This document shows positions 1 to 7,411 of a stretch of 15,534 nt of DNA, in pieces. This stretch comes from JAAEUE01 sp039180225 (GTDB lineage: Bacteria > Pseudomonadota > Alphaproteobacteria > Rhizobiales > CAJQND01). Numbering within the stretch: the stretch's first letter is position 1; every line of letters begins with the position of its first letter. The translations under genes and the position numbers were made by a program. Under the pieces are notes generated by a model. It worked only from the letters and a program-made list of their open reading frames with translations. It had not been told where the DNA came from and made no database searches. The DNA lies in NCBI GenBank assembly GCA_039180225.1, contig JBCDDQ010000102.1, positions 1-15,534 on the forward strand, in the 5' to 3' direction.

Positions 1-338
1 AGGAAGTGCGTCACCGAAATCGGTTTTGAAATATAGGCCTCGCAGCCGCCTTCCCTGATCTTCTCTTCATCGCCCTTCATGGCGAACGCAGTGACCGCAA
101 TCACCGGAATCTCCCGCAAGCCTTCATCCTCTTTCAGCCACTTGGTCACTTCCAGGCCGGAGACTTCCGGCAGCTGAATGTCCATCAGAATGAGGTCAGG
201 ACGGTGCTCGCGTGCCATGTCGAGGGCAGCCAGGCCGTCATAGGTTTGCAATGTGGAGTAGCCGTGAGCTTCCAGCAGATCATGAAACAGTTTCATGTTC
301 AGCTCGTTGTCTTCAACAATGAGGACCGTCTTCGACAA
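1..338 (-). CDS. divK: Cell-cycle response regulator DivK (single receiver domain), C-terminus cut by window edge
   Basis: This is a stand-alone CheY-like receiver. In alphaproteobacteria DivK is phosphorylated and dephosphorylated by DivJ and PleC and feeds the CtrA cell-cycle circuit. The visible 112 residues open with SKTVLIVEDNELNMKLFHD, where the E-D pair forms the acidic metal pocket. They continue through LILMDIQLPEVSGLEVTKW, whose aspartate after LILM is the phospho-acceptor, then VIAVTAFAMKGDEEKI with the switch Thr. The signature ends in AYISKPISV, which contains the conserved Lys. About ten residues are missing beyond base 1. I chose the TTG at 338-336 because GGGAG lies 7 nt upstream and no ATG precedes the core. 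The gene is divergent from the DUF3572 gene, its usual neighbour in Rhizobiales. Identity as DivK rather than another CheY-like protein rests on the close match to the family sequence and on context. Confidence 0.93.
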   Translation of the reverse strand, partial: MSKTVLIVEDNELNMKLFHDLLEAHGYSTLQTYDGLAALDMAREHRPDLILMDIQLPEVSGLEVTKWLKEDEGLREIPVIAVTAFAMKGDEEKIREGGCEAYISKPISVTHF

Positions 339-549
339 AGGCCCACTCCCGCGTATATCTGACGCGTCTTTTGTTACAGGGGACGCATTTCTTGTAGCTT
401 GCGGCGTCCCCCCGAGCGGCGCTCTACACGGCGTCCCGACATTCTTTACGTCGATTCCGTTTCTTGGTCATCGACGATTAGAGCGGTATTTGGTAACGAT
501 CTGATTAATCTCGCCACTTCTTAGGGCCATAAACCGCAAGGCACACACC

Positions 550-822
550 GTGGAGCAAAAATCCGCAGAAATCCTGGCCATCAACGCCCTTGGCTTCCTG
601 GCCTCAGATCCGGAGCGATTGGGCCGGTTTTTGGCCATTTCGGGGGTTGGTCCGGAAAGCTTGCGCCAGAATGCCACTGATCCCCAGTTTTTGGCCGGAG
701 TGGTGGATTATCTGCTCAGCGATGAGAGCCTCTTGTTCCTGTTCGCCGAATCACAGGGCATAGGTGTTGAAGACGCACAGAACGCCAGGCGCGCCCTGCC
801 CGGCGCCCAGGAGCCCCAATGA
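550..822 (+). CDS. DUF3572 family protein
   Basis: This small 90-residue soluble protein has no known biochemical function. The recognisable family core is a run of helices reading LAINALGFLASDPERLGRF (residues about 9-27), followed by SGVGPESLR and then the LSDESLLFLFAE segment. I see no signal peptide, membrane segment or catalytic motif. The start is GTG at 550, with AAGG ending 8 nt upstream. The stop overlaps the ATG of the HAD gene in an ATGA arrangement, so the two are probably translationally coupled. DUF3572 genes commonly sit beside divK and dinB in Rhizobiales, and both are present here, although dinB is displaced by two inserted genes. A regulatory or DNA-repair link is only suggested by this neighbourhood. 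Confidence 0.88.
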   Translation: MEQKSAEILAINALGFLASDPERLGRFLAISGVGPESLRQNATDPQFLAGVVDYLLSDESLLFLFAESQGIGVEDAQNARRALPGAQEPQ

Positions 823-1478
823 TCAATCCGGTGACCACCGAGCAACTGCAAGAGCTCAACCTGAACGCAGACCAGCCCCTCATCGTGTGTGATGTGGATG
901 AGGTGGTGGTGCATTTTTTACGCGGCTTAGAAATGTTTTTGGGTGAAAACGGCCTCTGGCTGGATCCCGCCAGCTTTGCCCTTAACGGCAACATCAAATA
1001 TGCCGGCGGCCATGATCCCCTGCCCGGCTCAAAGGTGGGCGGCATGCTGGAGCAGTTTTTCAGCGAAAAGACCGGCCATTTGGAGCTGATTGACGGGGCC
1101 GATGAGGCCCTGGACGCCCTGGCTGAGAATGCCCAGGTGATCATGCTCACCAACATGCCCGACGCCTACAGGCTCGACCGGATCAAGAACCTGTCCGGTC
1201 ACGGCATCCACTTTCCGGTGGTTTCCAACTCAGGCCCCAAGGGGCCCACGGTGAAGCATCTGAGCGAGCAAATGAGCGCGGAGATCGTGTTCATCGATGA
1301 CACCCCCAGCAATGTCAACTCCGTGGCAACCCACGCGCCTGAAGTTCATATCCTGCACTTTATGCAAGACCACCGGTTTCGCCAGCATCTGCCTGATCTC
1401 AATGGAATTATCGCCAGCGTCGACAATTGGGAGGATGGCCACAAGCATATCCACCAGGCCATCTCCCAAAAGGGCTAG
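819..1478 (+). CDS. HAD-like hydrolase, predicted phosphatase
   Basis: The protein has 219 residues and the complete catalytic set of the haloacid dehalogenase superfamily. Motif I is CDVDEVV with nucleophile D25 and acid/base D27. Motif II is MLTNM with T111. Motif III is a lysine at K141 (or K146) in GPKGPTVK. Motif IV is FIDDTP with D160 and D161. The insert between motifs I and II (residues about 35-100) would be the cap that chooses the substrate. HAD enzymes of this build are usually Mg2+-dependent phosphatases acting on small phosphorylated metabolites, and the substrate cannot be read from sequence. The start ATG overlaps the DUF3572 stop by ATGA. The stop TAG lies 5 nt before the GTG of the ROK kinase, so all three genes are probably one transcript. 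Pairing with a sugar kinase suggests a sugar-phosphate substrate, but that is inference. Confidence 0.85.
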   Translation: MINPVTTEQLQELNLNADQPLIVCDVDEVVVHFLRGLEMFLGENGLWLDPASFALNGNIKYAGGHDPLPGSKVGGMLEQFFSEKTGHLELIDGADEALDALAENAQVIMLTNMPDAYRLDRIKNLSGHGIHFPVVSNSGPKGPTVKHLSEQMSAEIVFIDDTPSNVNSVATHAPEVHILHFMQDHRFRQHLPDLNGIIASVDNWEDGHKHIHQAISQKG

Positions 1479-1483
1479 GACCG

Positions 1484-2386
1484 GTGGCAGAAAGCCCACG
1501 TACCGGAATTGATCTGGGCGGCACGAAGATCGAAATCGTGGTGCTGGGTCAAAACGGCCAAACCCTGTTTGAAAAGCGCATCCCGACACCCGCACCGGAC
1601 TACCAAGCCACCTTGTCCGCGCTGTGTGATCTGGTTGAGGAGGCCGAGCAGGTCACCGGCGCCTCCACCACAGTGGGCATAGGCACGCCGGGCTCCATCT
1701 CGCCCACAACCGGGCTTTTGCGCAACGCAAACTCAGTCTGGATGAACGGCAAGCCGTTGGCGCGTGATGCGAAAGCTGCCCTCGGCCGCAAGGTGCGTCT
1801 CGCCAACGATGCCAACTGTTTCGCCCTGTCTGAGGCCACCGATGGCGCTGGCCAAGGCGCGAGCTCTGTATTCGGCGTCATCATCGGCACCGGGTGCGGC
1901 GGCGGCGTGGTGGTTGGGGGCGAGGTGGTGAACGGCGCAAACGGCATTGGCGGGGAATGGGGCCACAACCCACTGCCCTGGCCTGATGAGACGGAGGTGC
2001 CCGGCCCCCAATGCTGGTGCGGCTTGCGGGGCTGTCAGGAGACCTGGCTTTCCGGCTCGGGCCTCGCCCGCGACCATCTGGTGGTCACGGGCGAAACGCT
2101 GAAAGGTGAAGAGATCGTGGAGCGCGCCGGGAACGGGAACGCGGCCAGCCGCGCCACGCTTCAGCGCCATGCCGGACGGTTGGGCCGCGCGCTGGCTGCC
2201 GTGTGCAACCTCTTGGATCCCGAGGTGATCGTTCTGGGCGGCGGCCTGTCAAACATGCCACACCTTTATGAAGACCTGCCGGACTTAATGGTGCCCTTCA
2301 TCTTCTCCGATCATGTGACCACAAAGGTCCTCCCGCCCCAGCATGGTGATGCCTCCGGGGTGCGCGGTGCGGCCTGGCTCTGGTAA
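1484..2386 (+). CDS. ROK-family sugar kinase (fructokinase/Mak-like)
   Basis: This is a predicted ATP-dependent hexose kinase of 300 residues, close to the length of E. coli Mak. The phosphate-1 loop is GIDLGGTK (residues 8-15). The ATP-binding glycines are in IIGTGCGGG (about 133-141). The catalytic base is D109 in NDANCF. The ROK sugar and zinc signature is complete: E158 and H161 in GGEWGHN, then CWCGLRGCQE giving C177, C179 and C184. The C-terminal LDPEVIVLGGGLS is also typical. I chose GTG at 1484 rather than further upstream because it gives the standard N-terminus just before the phosphate loop and avoids overlapping the HAD gene. AAGG or AGGA lies nearby upstream. There is no N-terminal helix-turn-helix, so this is the enzyme type and not a ROK repressor. 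Fructose is the likely substrate by family resemblance, but glucose, mannose or N-acylhexosamines are possible. Confidence 0.88.
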   Translation: MAESPRTGIDLGGTKIEIVVLGQNGQTLFEKRIPTPAPDYQATLSALCDLVEEAEQVTGASTTVGIGTPGSISPTTGLLRNANSVWMNGKPLARDAKAALGRKVRLANDANCFALSEATDGAGQGASSVFGVIIGTGCGGGVVVGGEVVNGANGIGGEWGHNPLPWPDETEVPGPQCWCGLRGCQETWLSGSGLARDHLVVTGETLKGEEIVERAGNGNAASRATLQRHAGRLGRALAAVCNLLDPEVIVLGGGLSNMPHLYEDLPDLMVPFIFSDHVTTKVLPPQHGDASGVRGAAWLW

Positions 2387-2454
2387 CAGGTGTCAGCAGC
2401 CAGGTCGGCATCTGATTGCAAGGCAACCCTCAAGCGGCATAAGTTAGAGCCAAC

Positions 2455-3738
2455 ATGACCCAGACGGATCAGCTCCCCGGATTTTGCCGCGACTGTTTCA
2501 CGCCGGCCGCGCCGTCCGACAAGCGCTGCCGCGCCTGCCACATGCCGCGCGTCCTGCGCCATGCGGAGCTCAACGCCTTGACGATCGCCCATCTGGACTG
2601 CGATGCCTTTTATGCGGCGGTGGAAAAACGCGACAATCCGGAACTGAGAGACAAGCCGGTGATCATCGGCGGCGGACGCCGGGGTGTCGTCTCAACCGCC
2701 TGCTACATTGCCCGCATCCGCGGCGTAGGTTCCGCCCAGCCCATGTTCAAGGCGTTGAAAGCCTGTCCAGAGGCCACGGTGATCCGGCCCAATATGGAGA
2801 AATACACCAAGGTGGGCCGCGAGGTGCGCGATCTCATGCGCCAGCTCACCCCGCTGGTGGAACCGCTCTCCATCGACGAGGCGTTCATGGATCTCACCGG
2901 CACTGAGCGTTTGCACCATGCGCCGGCAGCCATAACCTTGGCGAAACTCGCCAAGACCATCGAAGATGAAATCGGCATCACAGTTTCTATTGGATTGTCA
3001 CACAACAAGTTTCTGGCAAAGCTGGCCTCTGACTTCGACAAGCCCCGCGGCTTTTCCATCATCGGGGTTGAGGAGACCAAGGCGATCCTGGCGGCCTTGC
3101 CGGTCTCCAAGATCTGGGGCGTGGGCAAGGCCATGCAAAAAAAGCTCGCCAAGGATGGCATTCGCAGCGTCAACCAACTTCAGGTCATGGAAAAGCCCGA
3201 TCTCATGAAGCGCTACGGGTCCATGGGGTCACGGCTCTACCACCTCTCGCGCGGGGAAGACAGCCGGACGGTGGACAGCCGCGGCGGCGCAAAGAGCATC
3301 TCTTCGGAAACCACGTTCAACGTGGACGTCACGGACTTCAAGGAGCTGGAGCGCAAGTTATGGAGCCAGGCGGAACGGGTGTCCCAACGCGCGAAGAAAG
3401 CCGGCCTCGCCGGGCACACCGTGGTCTTGAAACTGAAAACGGCGCGGTTCCAGATCCTCACCCGAAACCGCAAGCTGGCTGAGCCCACCCAGCTGGCCGA
3501 TGTCATGTTCAAAGCCGCCCGGCCCCTGTTGGAGCGCGAAGCGGGCGGCACACCCTTCCGGCTTCTAGGTATAGGCATTTCCGGCTTGTGTTCTGAAGCC
3601 CTGGCTGACCCGGTCAGTCTCCTGGACCCTGGCGCGGCAAAGCGCGCGGATGTGGAGCGGGCCATGGACAAGGTGCGTTCGCGCTTCGGGCGCGAGGCCG
3701 TAGGCAAGGGCCGCGCTTTGAAACCAGGCGGTTCTTAG
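2455..3738 (+). CDS. dinB: DNA polymerase IV with N-terminal Cys4 zinc-finger extension
   Basis: This Y-family translesion polymerase has 427 residues. The palm carries the catalytic metal ligands D48 (in HLDCDAF) and D141-E142 (in LSIDEAFMD). F52 sits at the steric-gate position that excludes ribonucleotides. The finger region VVSTACYIARIRGVGSAQPM, the helix-hairpin-helix IWGVGKAM, and the little-finger domain (about 280-390, including GHTVVLKLKT) are all in order. Ahead of the polymerase is a 40-residue extension with CxxC-x10-CxxC (C11, C14, C25, C28), a probable zinc ribbon seen in rhizobial DinB proteins and absent from E. coli DinB. I do not see a clear terminal beta-clamp pentapeptide like E. 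coli's; the chain ends in a basic/glycine tail. The 68-bp upstream gap shows only a weak ribosome site and no GTTC-N7-GTTC LexA box. Confidence 0.95.
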   Translation: MTQTDQLPGFCRDCFTPAAPSDKRCRACHMPRVLRHAELNALTIAHLDCDAFYAAVEKRDNPELRDKPVIIGGGRRGVVSTACYIARIRGVGSAQPMFKALKACPEATVIRPNMEKYTKVGREVRDLMRQLTPLVEPLSIDEAFMDLTGTERLHHAPAAITLAKLAKTIEDEIGITVSIGLSHNKFLAKLASDFDKPRGFSIIGVEETKAILAALPVSKIWGVGKAMQKKLAKDGIRSVNQLQVMEKPDLMKRYGSMGSRLYHLSRGEDSRTVDSRGGAKSISSETTFNVDVTDFKELERKLWSQAERVSQRAKKAGLAGHTVVLKLKTARFQILTRNRKLAEPTQLADVMFKAARPLLEREAGGTPFRLLGIGISGLCSEALADPVSLLDPGAAKRADVERAMDKVRSRFGREAVGKGRALKPGGS

Positions 3739-3794
3739 GGCCATATTCGGTCCCCCCACCCTCGCGTTCGCAAGGGCGCGGAAGGGTGACGCGC

Positions 3795-4718
3795 TTAAGC
3801 CTTGTGGCCGGCCTCGTAGTAATAGTTGGCCTTGCGCCCGTAAATGAGCCCACGCAGCCAGCGCCGCGCTTTCTCTGAGCGCCGGATCGGGTCCAGCACG
3901 GCGCGCGCGAGATCGTGCATCAGCACCTTGGCGCCATCGGCCAAGGCCGAGTGCCCCGGCGGGTTCTGCACCCAGCCATAGCGGCGCAGGGTGCCGTTCA
4001 TAAAGCGGATCTTGTTGAGGCGCCTAACCTCCGGCGTCTTCCAGGTCATGGCCATGGAGATGCAATAGCGTTCGCCCGTGCCCACCCAATGAGGTTGCAT
4101 GTAGGGGATATGGACCGCGTCGCCTTCTTTCAGGTTGAACACAGCGGCGCGCTCTTCGTGGGAGGGCTGATAGTGCATGTTGCGGTGGCCGTCTGGCGAG
4201 ATTTCCATCTCCCCTTCGCTCACCAGAGAGCGGTCTTCGTTCTCAAACACATGCACTTTCTTGTCGCCGGAGATCTGCACCAGAATGTTCTCTTCAGCAT
4301 CGATATGGAACGGTGTGGTTGAACCAGCAGAGGAGATGAAGATGAATCCTTGAAGGTCCTCAAACAGCTCAGCGTCCAGGCCGGACGCCTCAGCCAGTTC
4401 GCCGATAAACTCCGCCAACAAGTCCCGATACGCCGGCTCGCTCTCCACGTTCTTGATCACCAGCCAGGCGCCGCAGGTTTCAATCTCACGGACCACCTGA
4501 GCCGGCTCCAGGTTGACCTGGGGCGTGCTGTCGGGATCCTGGTTAATGGCCACCTTGCCTGAGTTGTACTCAATCTTGTCGCGAGGCATTTTGGACGCAA
4601 GCTCCACCAGGCGCTCCAACGTGAAGAGCTGGTGGTCCGACAGGGCGTGATCGAGCTGAAACGGGTGCTGGTGCAGGTTGGTCTTGGCTTTTGCGGTATC
4701 CAGGGTGAGAAGGCTCAT
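3795..4718 (-). CDS. JmjC/cupin_8-like protein, possible Fe(II)/2-oxoglutarate oxygenase
   Basis: The protein has 307 residues with a double-stranded beta-helix core at about 120-225. The facial-triad pattern of JmjC-like oxygenases is visible: H138 and D140 in TPFHIDAEENILVQI, and distal H210 in GDAVHIPYMQPHWV (H203 is an alternative). K153 and K154 in SGDKKVHVF lie where a 2-oxoglutarate-anchoring lysine is often found. The basic C-terminal 70 residues, rich in Arg and Tyr, are not recognised. The start ATG overlaps the acyltransferase stop by ATGA, so it is translationally coupled. No signal peptide is seen, so it should be cytosolic. Fe-dependent hydroxylation of a small molecule, lipid or protein is possible, but some cupin_8 members are inactive or only bind ligands. 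It is convergent with dinB, 56 bp away. Confidence 0.78.
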   Translation of the reverse strand: MSLLTLDTAKAKTNLHQHPFQLDHALSDHQLFTLERLVELASKMPRDKIEYNSGKVAINQDPDSTPQVNLEPAQVVREIETCGAWLVIKNVESEPAYRDLLAEFIGELAEASGLDAELFEDLQGFIFISSAGSTTPFHIDAEENILVQISGDKKVHVFENEDRSLVSEGEMEISPDGHRNMHYQPSHEERAAVFNLKEGDAVHIPYMQPHWVGTGERYCISMAMTWKTPEVRRLNKIRFMNGTLRRYGWVQNPPGHSALADGAKVLMHDLARAVLDPIRRSEKARRWLRGLIYGRKANYYYEAGHKA

Positions 4719-5920
4719 TTGGTTCCTCGCTTTAGGTGTCGGTGATACATGGTCTTGGCGAGCTGGCGCAGCTCTTGCCGCTTTTCCTCAGCGTGCCGCA
4801 TCAGGGTGAAGAGGCCTTTGGGCGTGCCGGGAGTTGCCAGCATGAGATCGGCGATGGGTACCCGGTCGCGCCAGATATTGTTGATCATGGGGTGGTCGGG
4901 AATGGCGTGGGAATCCACCATGGTGATACCGGGCGTGGACAGCAGATCGCGGGTCGCCTCCAGGATCAGCAAGACCCCGGGCGAATAGGCACTGAGGCGT
5001 TCATCAAAGGCGATTTTGCCGAGCCCTGCGCTGTGGCCACACTTGATGGCAAACAGCATGGCGATCGGCCGCTCATCGAGGCTCAGCTTCCAGAACAACA
5101 GATCGCCGCTTCGCGCCAGGCCGAGCAGAGCATCGGTAACCGCGCTGCGCTGTTTCTGATCGCACGCCATGGCCGTACCGCGATCCCCCTTCCAGCCGCT
5201 GCTTTCCAGCTCAAGGAAGTCTGAGATCCAAGGCTGCGCGTCCTCGCCCTGCTCGAAGCGATGGGAGACAAGCGTGCCGGTTTCCGACAACCGGTTGTGC
5301 AAGCGCCGATATTCCTTGCGGCGCTTACGGCTGAAATTGTTAGAGAACCACTCATCATAAGGCTGACCACACACCAGCGCCGCCCGCTCGGCCGTGTCCG
5401 TGGCACACCACGCAACACCGGAGCTTTCCAGCGCCGCGATCATGTCATCGTTGAGGGTGACCTCTTTCAAGATCACCGCTCGCGCTCCTTGCTCGCCTGC
5501 AGCTTGCACCATCGAGGCGAAGGCAGACCCTGCCCCATCGCGGGCCAAAACCATGGGCGCACCGGACAGGAACAGCGGGTTTTGCCAGTCCAGAAGTACC
5601 GGCATGGGCGCTGCCCAGCGAAAGTTCACTTTTTCAAAGGCAAACCGGCCTGTGAGCTTATCTGCCCCGCCTGGCTGAGGGGCGGTGGTGGCGATCACAA
5701 TTGGCAGGCGCGATGAGCCCATATGCCGGATAATCGGGCGCAGCCAATCAGCGCGCCCGGACAGCGCCGGCACCAGCATGGTTTGGTCGAGCTCCAGGCA
5801 CCAGGCTGCCTCCGTGCTGGCGGAGGACGCCGTTTGCACCGGCCCTGCTCCGTTACGCTCGGCATCCAGCAGATCCGGAACGAGCCAACCTTGCCGGCTA
5901 TGAGAGAGCGAGCTGCTCAT
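4715..5920 (-). CDS. GNAT-superfamily acyltransferase, BioF2/FemAB-like (Acetyltransf_6 type)
   Basis: The protein has 401 residues. The C-terminal half resembles the BioF2-like/FemAB GNAT fold. It has the basic helix RKRRKEYRRLHNRL (about 198-211), then LELESSGWKG (237-244). After these come the strand pair DLLFWKLSLDERPIAMLFA (about 273-291) and DERLSAYSPGVLLILE (306-321), which is the hallmark of this group. The N-terminal half (about 40-190) is probably the paired degenerate GNAT lobe. Such enzymes transfer acyl or aminoacyl groups, often in cell-envelope or exopolysaccharide pathways. I chose ATG at 5920-5918 over a longer reading frame because AGAGG lies 5 nt upstream. This start overlaps the flippase 3' end by 23 nt, and the stop overlaps the cupin start by 4 nt. 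Acceptor and donor are unknown; acylation of a glycan exported by the neighbouring flippase is inference. Confidence 0.8.
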   Translation of the reverse strand: MSSSLSHSRQGWLVPDLLDAERNGAGPVQTASSASTEAAWCLELDQTMLVPALSGRADWLRPIIRHMGSSRLPIVIATTAPQPGGADKLTGRFAFEKVNFRWAAPMPVLLDWQNPLFLSGAPMVLARDGAGSAFASMVQAAGEQGARAVILKEVTLNDDMIAALESSGVAWCATDTAERAALVCGQPYDEWFSNNFSRKRRKEYRRLHNRLSETGTLVSHRFEQGEDAQPWISDFLELESSGWKGDRGTAMACDQKQRSAVTDALLGLARSGDLLFWKLSLDERPIAMLFAIKCGHSAGLGKIAFDERLSAYSPGVLLILEATRDLLSTPGITMVDSHAIPDHPMINNIWRDRVPIADLMLATPGTPKGLFTLMRHAEEKRQELRQLAKTMYHRHLKRGTK

Positions 5921-7286
5921 CAGTGCCTCTTTTTTGTTCTCTTTCAACGGTTTGGCGGATAACTCTGTGGGCCACATACATGGCCGCGAGGGCTTCCAAC
6001 GCGAAGGCTGTCGACGTGGCAATCGCCGCGCCATGCAGGCCGTATGACGGGATCAACGCAAGATTCAGGCCAGCATTCACCAATAAAGTGGCAAACGAAA
6101 TGCCCGCTGCCATCTTCTGACGGCCCGTGAGCACAAGCACCCCTTGCGAAGGCCCTGCGGCTGCCCGCGCCATAACGCCCACAAGCAAAATAAGCAGCGC
6201 ACCATAGCCGGCGGTAAACTCGGGCCCGAACAGCCAAAGCAGTGGTTTTCCAAGGGCAACGAGCACCAATGTGCCGGCCAAGGACGGCCAGAAGGTCCAC
6301 TTGCAGCCTGTGCGCAGACAGTGTGACAGAGTGTTGTAATCATTCTCGGCGAAGGCTGCTGCTATGCGGGGCAGGAACGCAGCTGTCACGGCGAATTGAA
6401 CAAACGCGATCAATGCCGTGGTGCGCGCAGCGGCGAAGTAGATGGCGATTTGGTCAGGAGAGACAAACAGCTGGAGCAGAAGTGTATCGAGATTGGTCAT
6501 CAACAGTTCAAATGCGTCAATCATGACCAAAGGCACGGAAACGGAAACCCAGAAACCAACCTTGAAGCGGCGCGGGCCGGCCGGCACGATTTTCGCCAGC
6601 GCGCGGCGCTGCAGCAGATATTGCACCAGACACGCGCCCCATGTGGCGGCGATGGCCGCCATGACCGCCGTTTCCCCGCGAACATCAAACCCCGCCGCCA
6701 CAGCCAGCGCGAAGAAGACGAAGATCAGAACCGGCCGCAGAATGTAAGGCGGAATGAGCGCCAGCCGCATCCAGGACTGAGAGCGGCCCACGCCGTCCAG
6801 GTAATCCATAAGCGCAAAGGCCGGGACACAACACAAGGCCAAAACCAGGGCATTGCGGTAGACCGGGTCAACGGCATCGGGCCAAAGGGTGATCAAGCTG
6901 ATCCCGAGCCCTGCGCTCACGGTTCCAATTCCGAACGCCACGATGCGTCCGCAGATGAGGAAGCCGCGCAGGTAATCGAATGCTTTCTTGGTCTGATACT
7001 CCTGCACAAAGCGGAGGACCGTGGTGTCGAACCCGATTGCGCACAGGCTGCCGATCACCAGCACCCAGATCCACACATAGGTGAAGATGCCGAATTCATG
7101 GGCCCCGAGCCACCGCGCCAATACGATGTGCGAGAGAAACGCAATGCCGGCGGAAAAGACGCGGATGGCGTAGACTTCCAGCGCGTTGCGCCCGGACCGT
7201 GCGGCCTCACCTTCCCCCTTGGCCAATTCAGACACACGGCCGCGCAGCTCTGCCGGCAGCACATTAAGGACAGCTTGGAGGCCCAC
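5898..7286 (-). CDS. Oligosaccharide/polysaccharide flippase (Wzx/MurJ-like, MOP superfamily)
   Basis: This is an integral membrane protein of 462 residues with about 12-14 hydrophobic segments. The first long one begins near residue 40 (VYAIRVFSAGIAFLSHIVLA). The pattern LARWLGAHEFGIFTYVW is typical of polysaccharide-biosynthesis flippases: an N-terminal membrane pair with a conserved L-G-x-x-x-F/Y-G turn. The last membrane segment ends near 450 and is followed by a charged tail. Members translocate lipid-linked oligosaccharides across the inner membrane for O-antigen, capsule or exopolysaccharide assembly. The start is GTG at 7286-7284 with only a weak GAG upstream; a GTG eight codons downstream is an alternative. 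The gene follows thrS by 125 bp and overlaps the acyltransferase by 23 nt. No glycosyltransferase or polymerase lies beside it, which is unusual for a Wzx-type gene. Confidence 0.87.
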   Translation of the reverse strand: MGLQAVLNVLPAELRGRVSELAKGEGEAARSGRNALEVYAIRVFSAGIAFLSHIVLARWLGAHEFGIFTYVWIWVLVIGSLCAIGFDTTVLRFVQEYQTKKAFDYLRGFLICGRIVAFGIGTVSAGLGISLITLWPDAVDPVYRNALVLALCCVPAFALMDYLDGVGRSQSWMRLALIPPYILRPVLIFVFFALAVAAGFDVRGETAVMAAIAATWGACLVQYLLQRRALAKIVPAGPRRFKVGFWVSVSVPLVMIDAFELLMTNLDTLLLQLFVSPDQIAIYFAAARTTALIAFVQFAVTAAFLPRIAAAFAENDYNTLSHCLRTGCKWTFWPSLAGTLVLVALGKPLLWLFGPEFTAGYGALLILLVGVMARAAAGPSQGVLVLTGRQKMAAGISFATLLVNAGLNLALIPSYGLHGAAIATSTAFALEALAAMYVAHRVIRQTVEREQKRGTDEQLALS

Positions 7287-7310
7287 GCTTACTCACTCTA
7301 CTCACAAGAC

Positions 7311-7333
7311 CCGTGATCTTTACGCGATCACGG
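7311..7333 (-). promoter_or_regulatory. Inverted repeat in the flippase leader / thrS 3' region
   Basis: A perfect 8-bp inverted repeat, CCGTGATC / GATCACGG, is separated by 7 nt. It lies 24 nt upstream of the flippase GTG and 78 nt downstream of the thrS stop. Read on the minus strand it could form a stable hairpin, but the sequence after it (GTCTTGTGAG) is not a U-tract, so it is not a classical intrinsic terminator. It could be a dyad operator, an mRNA-processing or stability hairpin, or a weak attenuator separating thrS from the flippase operon. The rest of the 125-bp gap holds no small ORF that I would support. Confidence 0.4.
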
Positions 7334-7411
7334 TGTTGATCGAGACGTAGAGCTACCGCAAAGGCATTTAGCTTGGCTTAATACAACCTTGACAGAAATG
7401 TTTCAGTTTTC

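Noticed and set aside
480..520. Possible CtrA box upstream of divK / DUF3572
   Set aside because: TTAA and GTTA half-sites occur on the minus strand but the spacing is 8 rather than the 7 of TTAA-N7-TTAA and the second half is imperfect.
1427..1483. Longer N-terminus for the ROK kinase
   Set aside because: It would overlap the HAD gene by about 50 bp and add residues ahead of the conserved phosphate loop that family members lack; GTG 1484 fits better.
2416..2443. Possible promoter for dinB (TTGCAA, CATAAG, 16-bp spacer)
   Set aside because: The matches are partial and the implied start would leave a leader of only a few bases; dinB may simply be read from upstream.
3739..3794. Terminator between dinB and the convergent cupin gene
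   Set aside because: CCCT/AGGG and CGCG repeats are present but no continuous stem with a U-tract can be drawn; termination here is unproven.
5921..6034. Longer N-terminus for the acyltransferase
   Set aside because: The added 38 residues are basic and proline-rich, lie inside the flippase coding region, and a good AGAGG site directs initiation at 5920.
6396..7316. Open frame of 306 codons on the plus strand
   Set aside because: It is antisense to the flippase and has a composition (rich in His, Gln, Arg, Asp) typical of a complement of membrane-protein codons.
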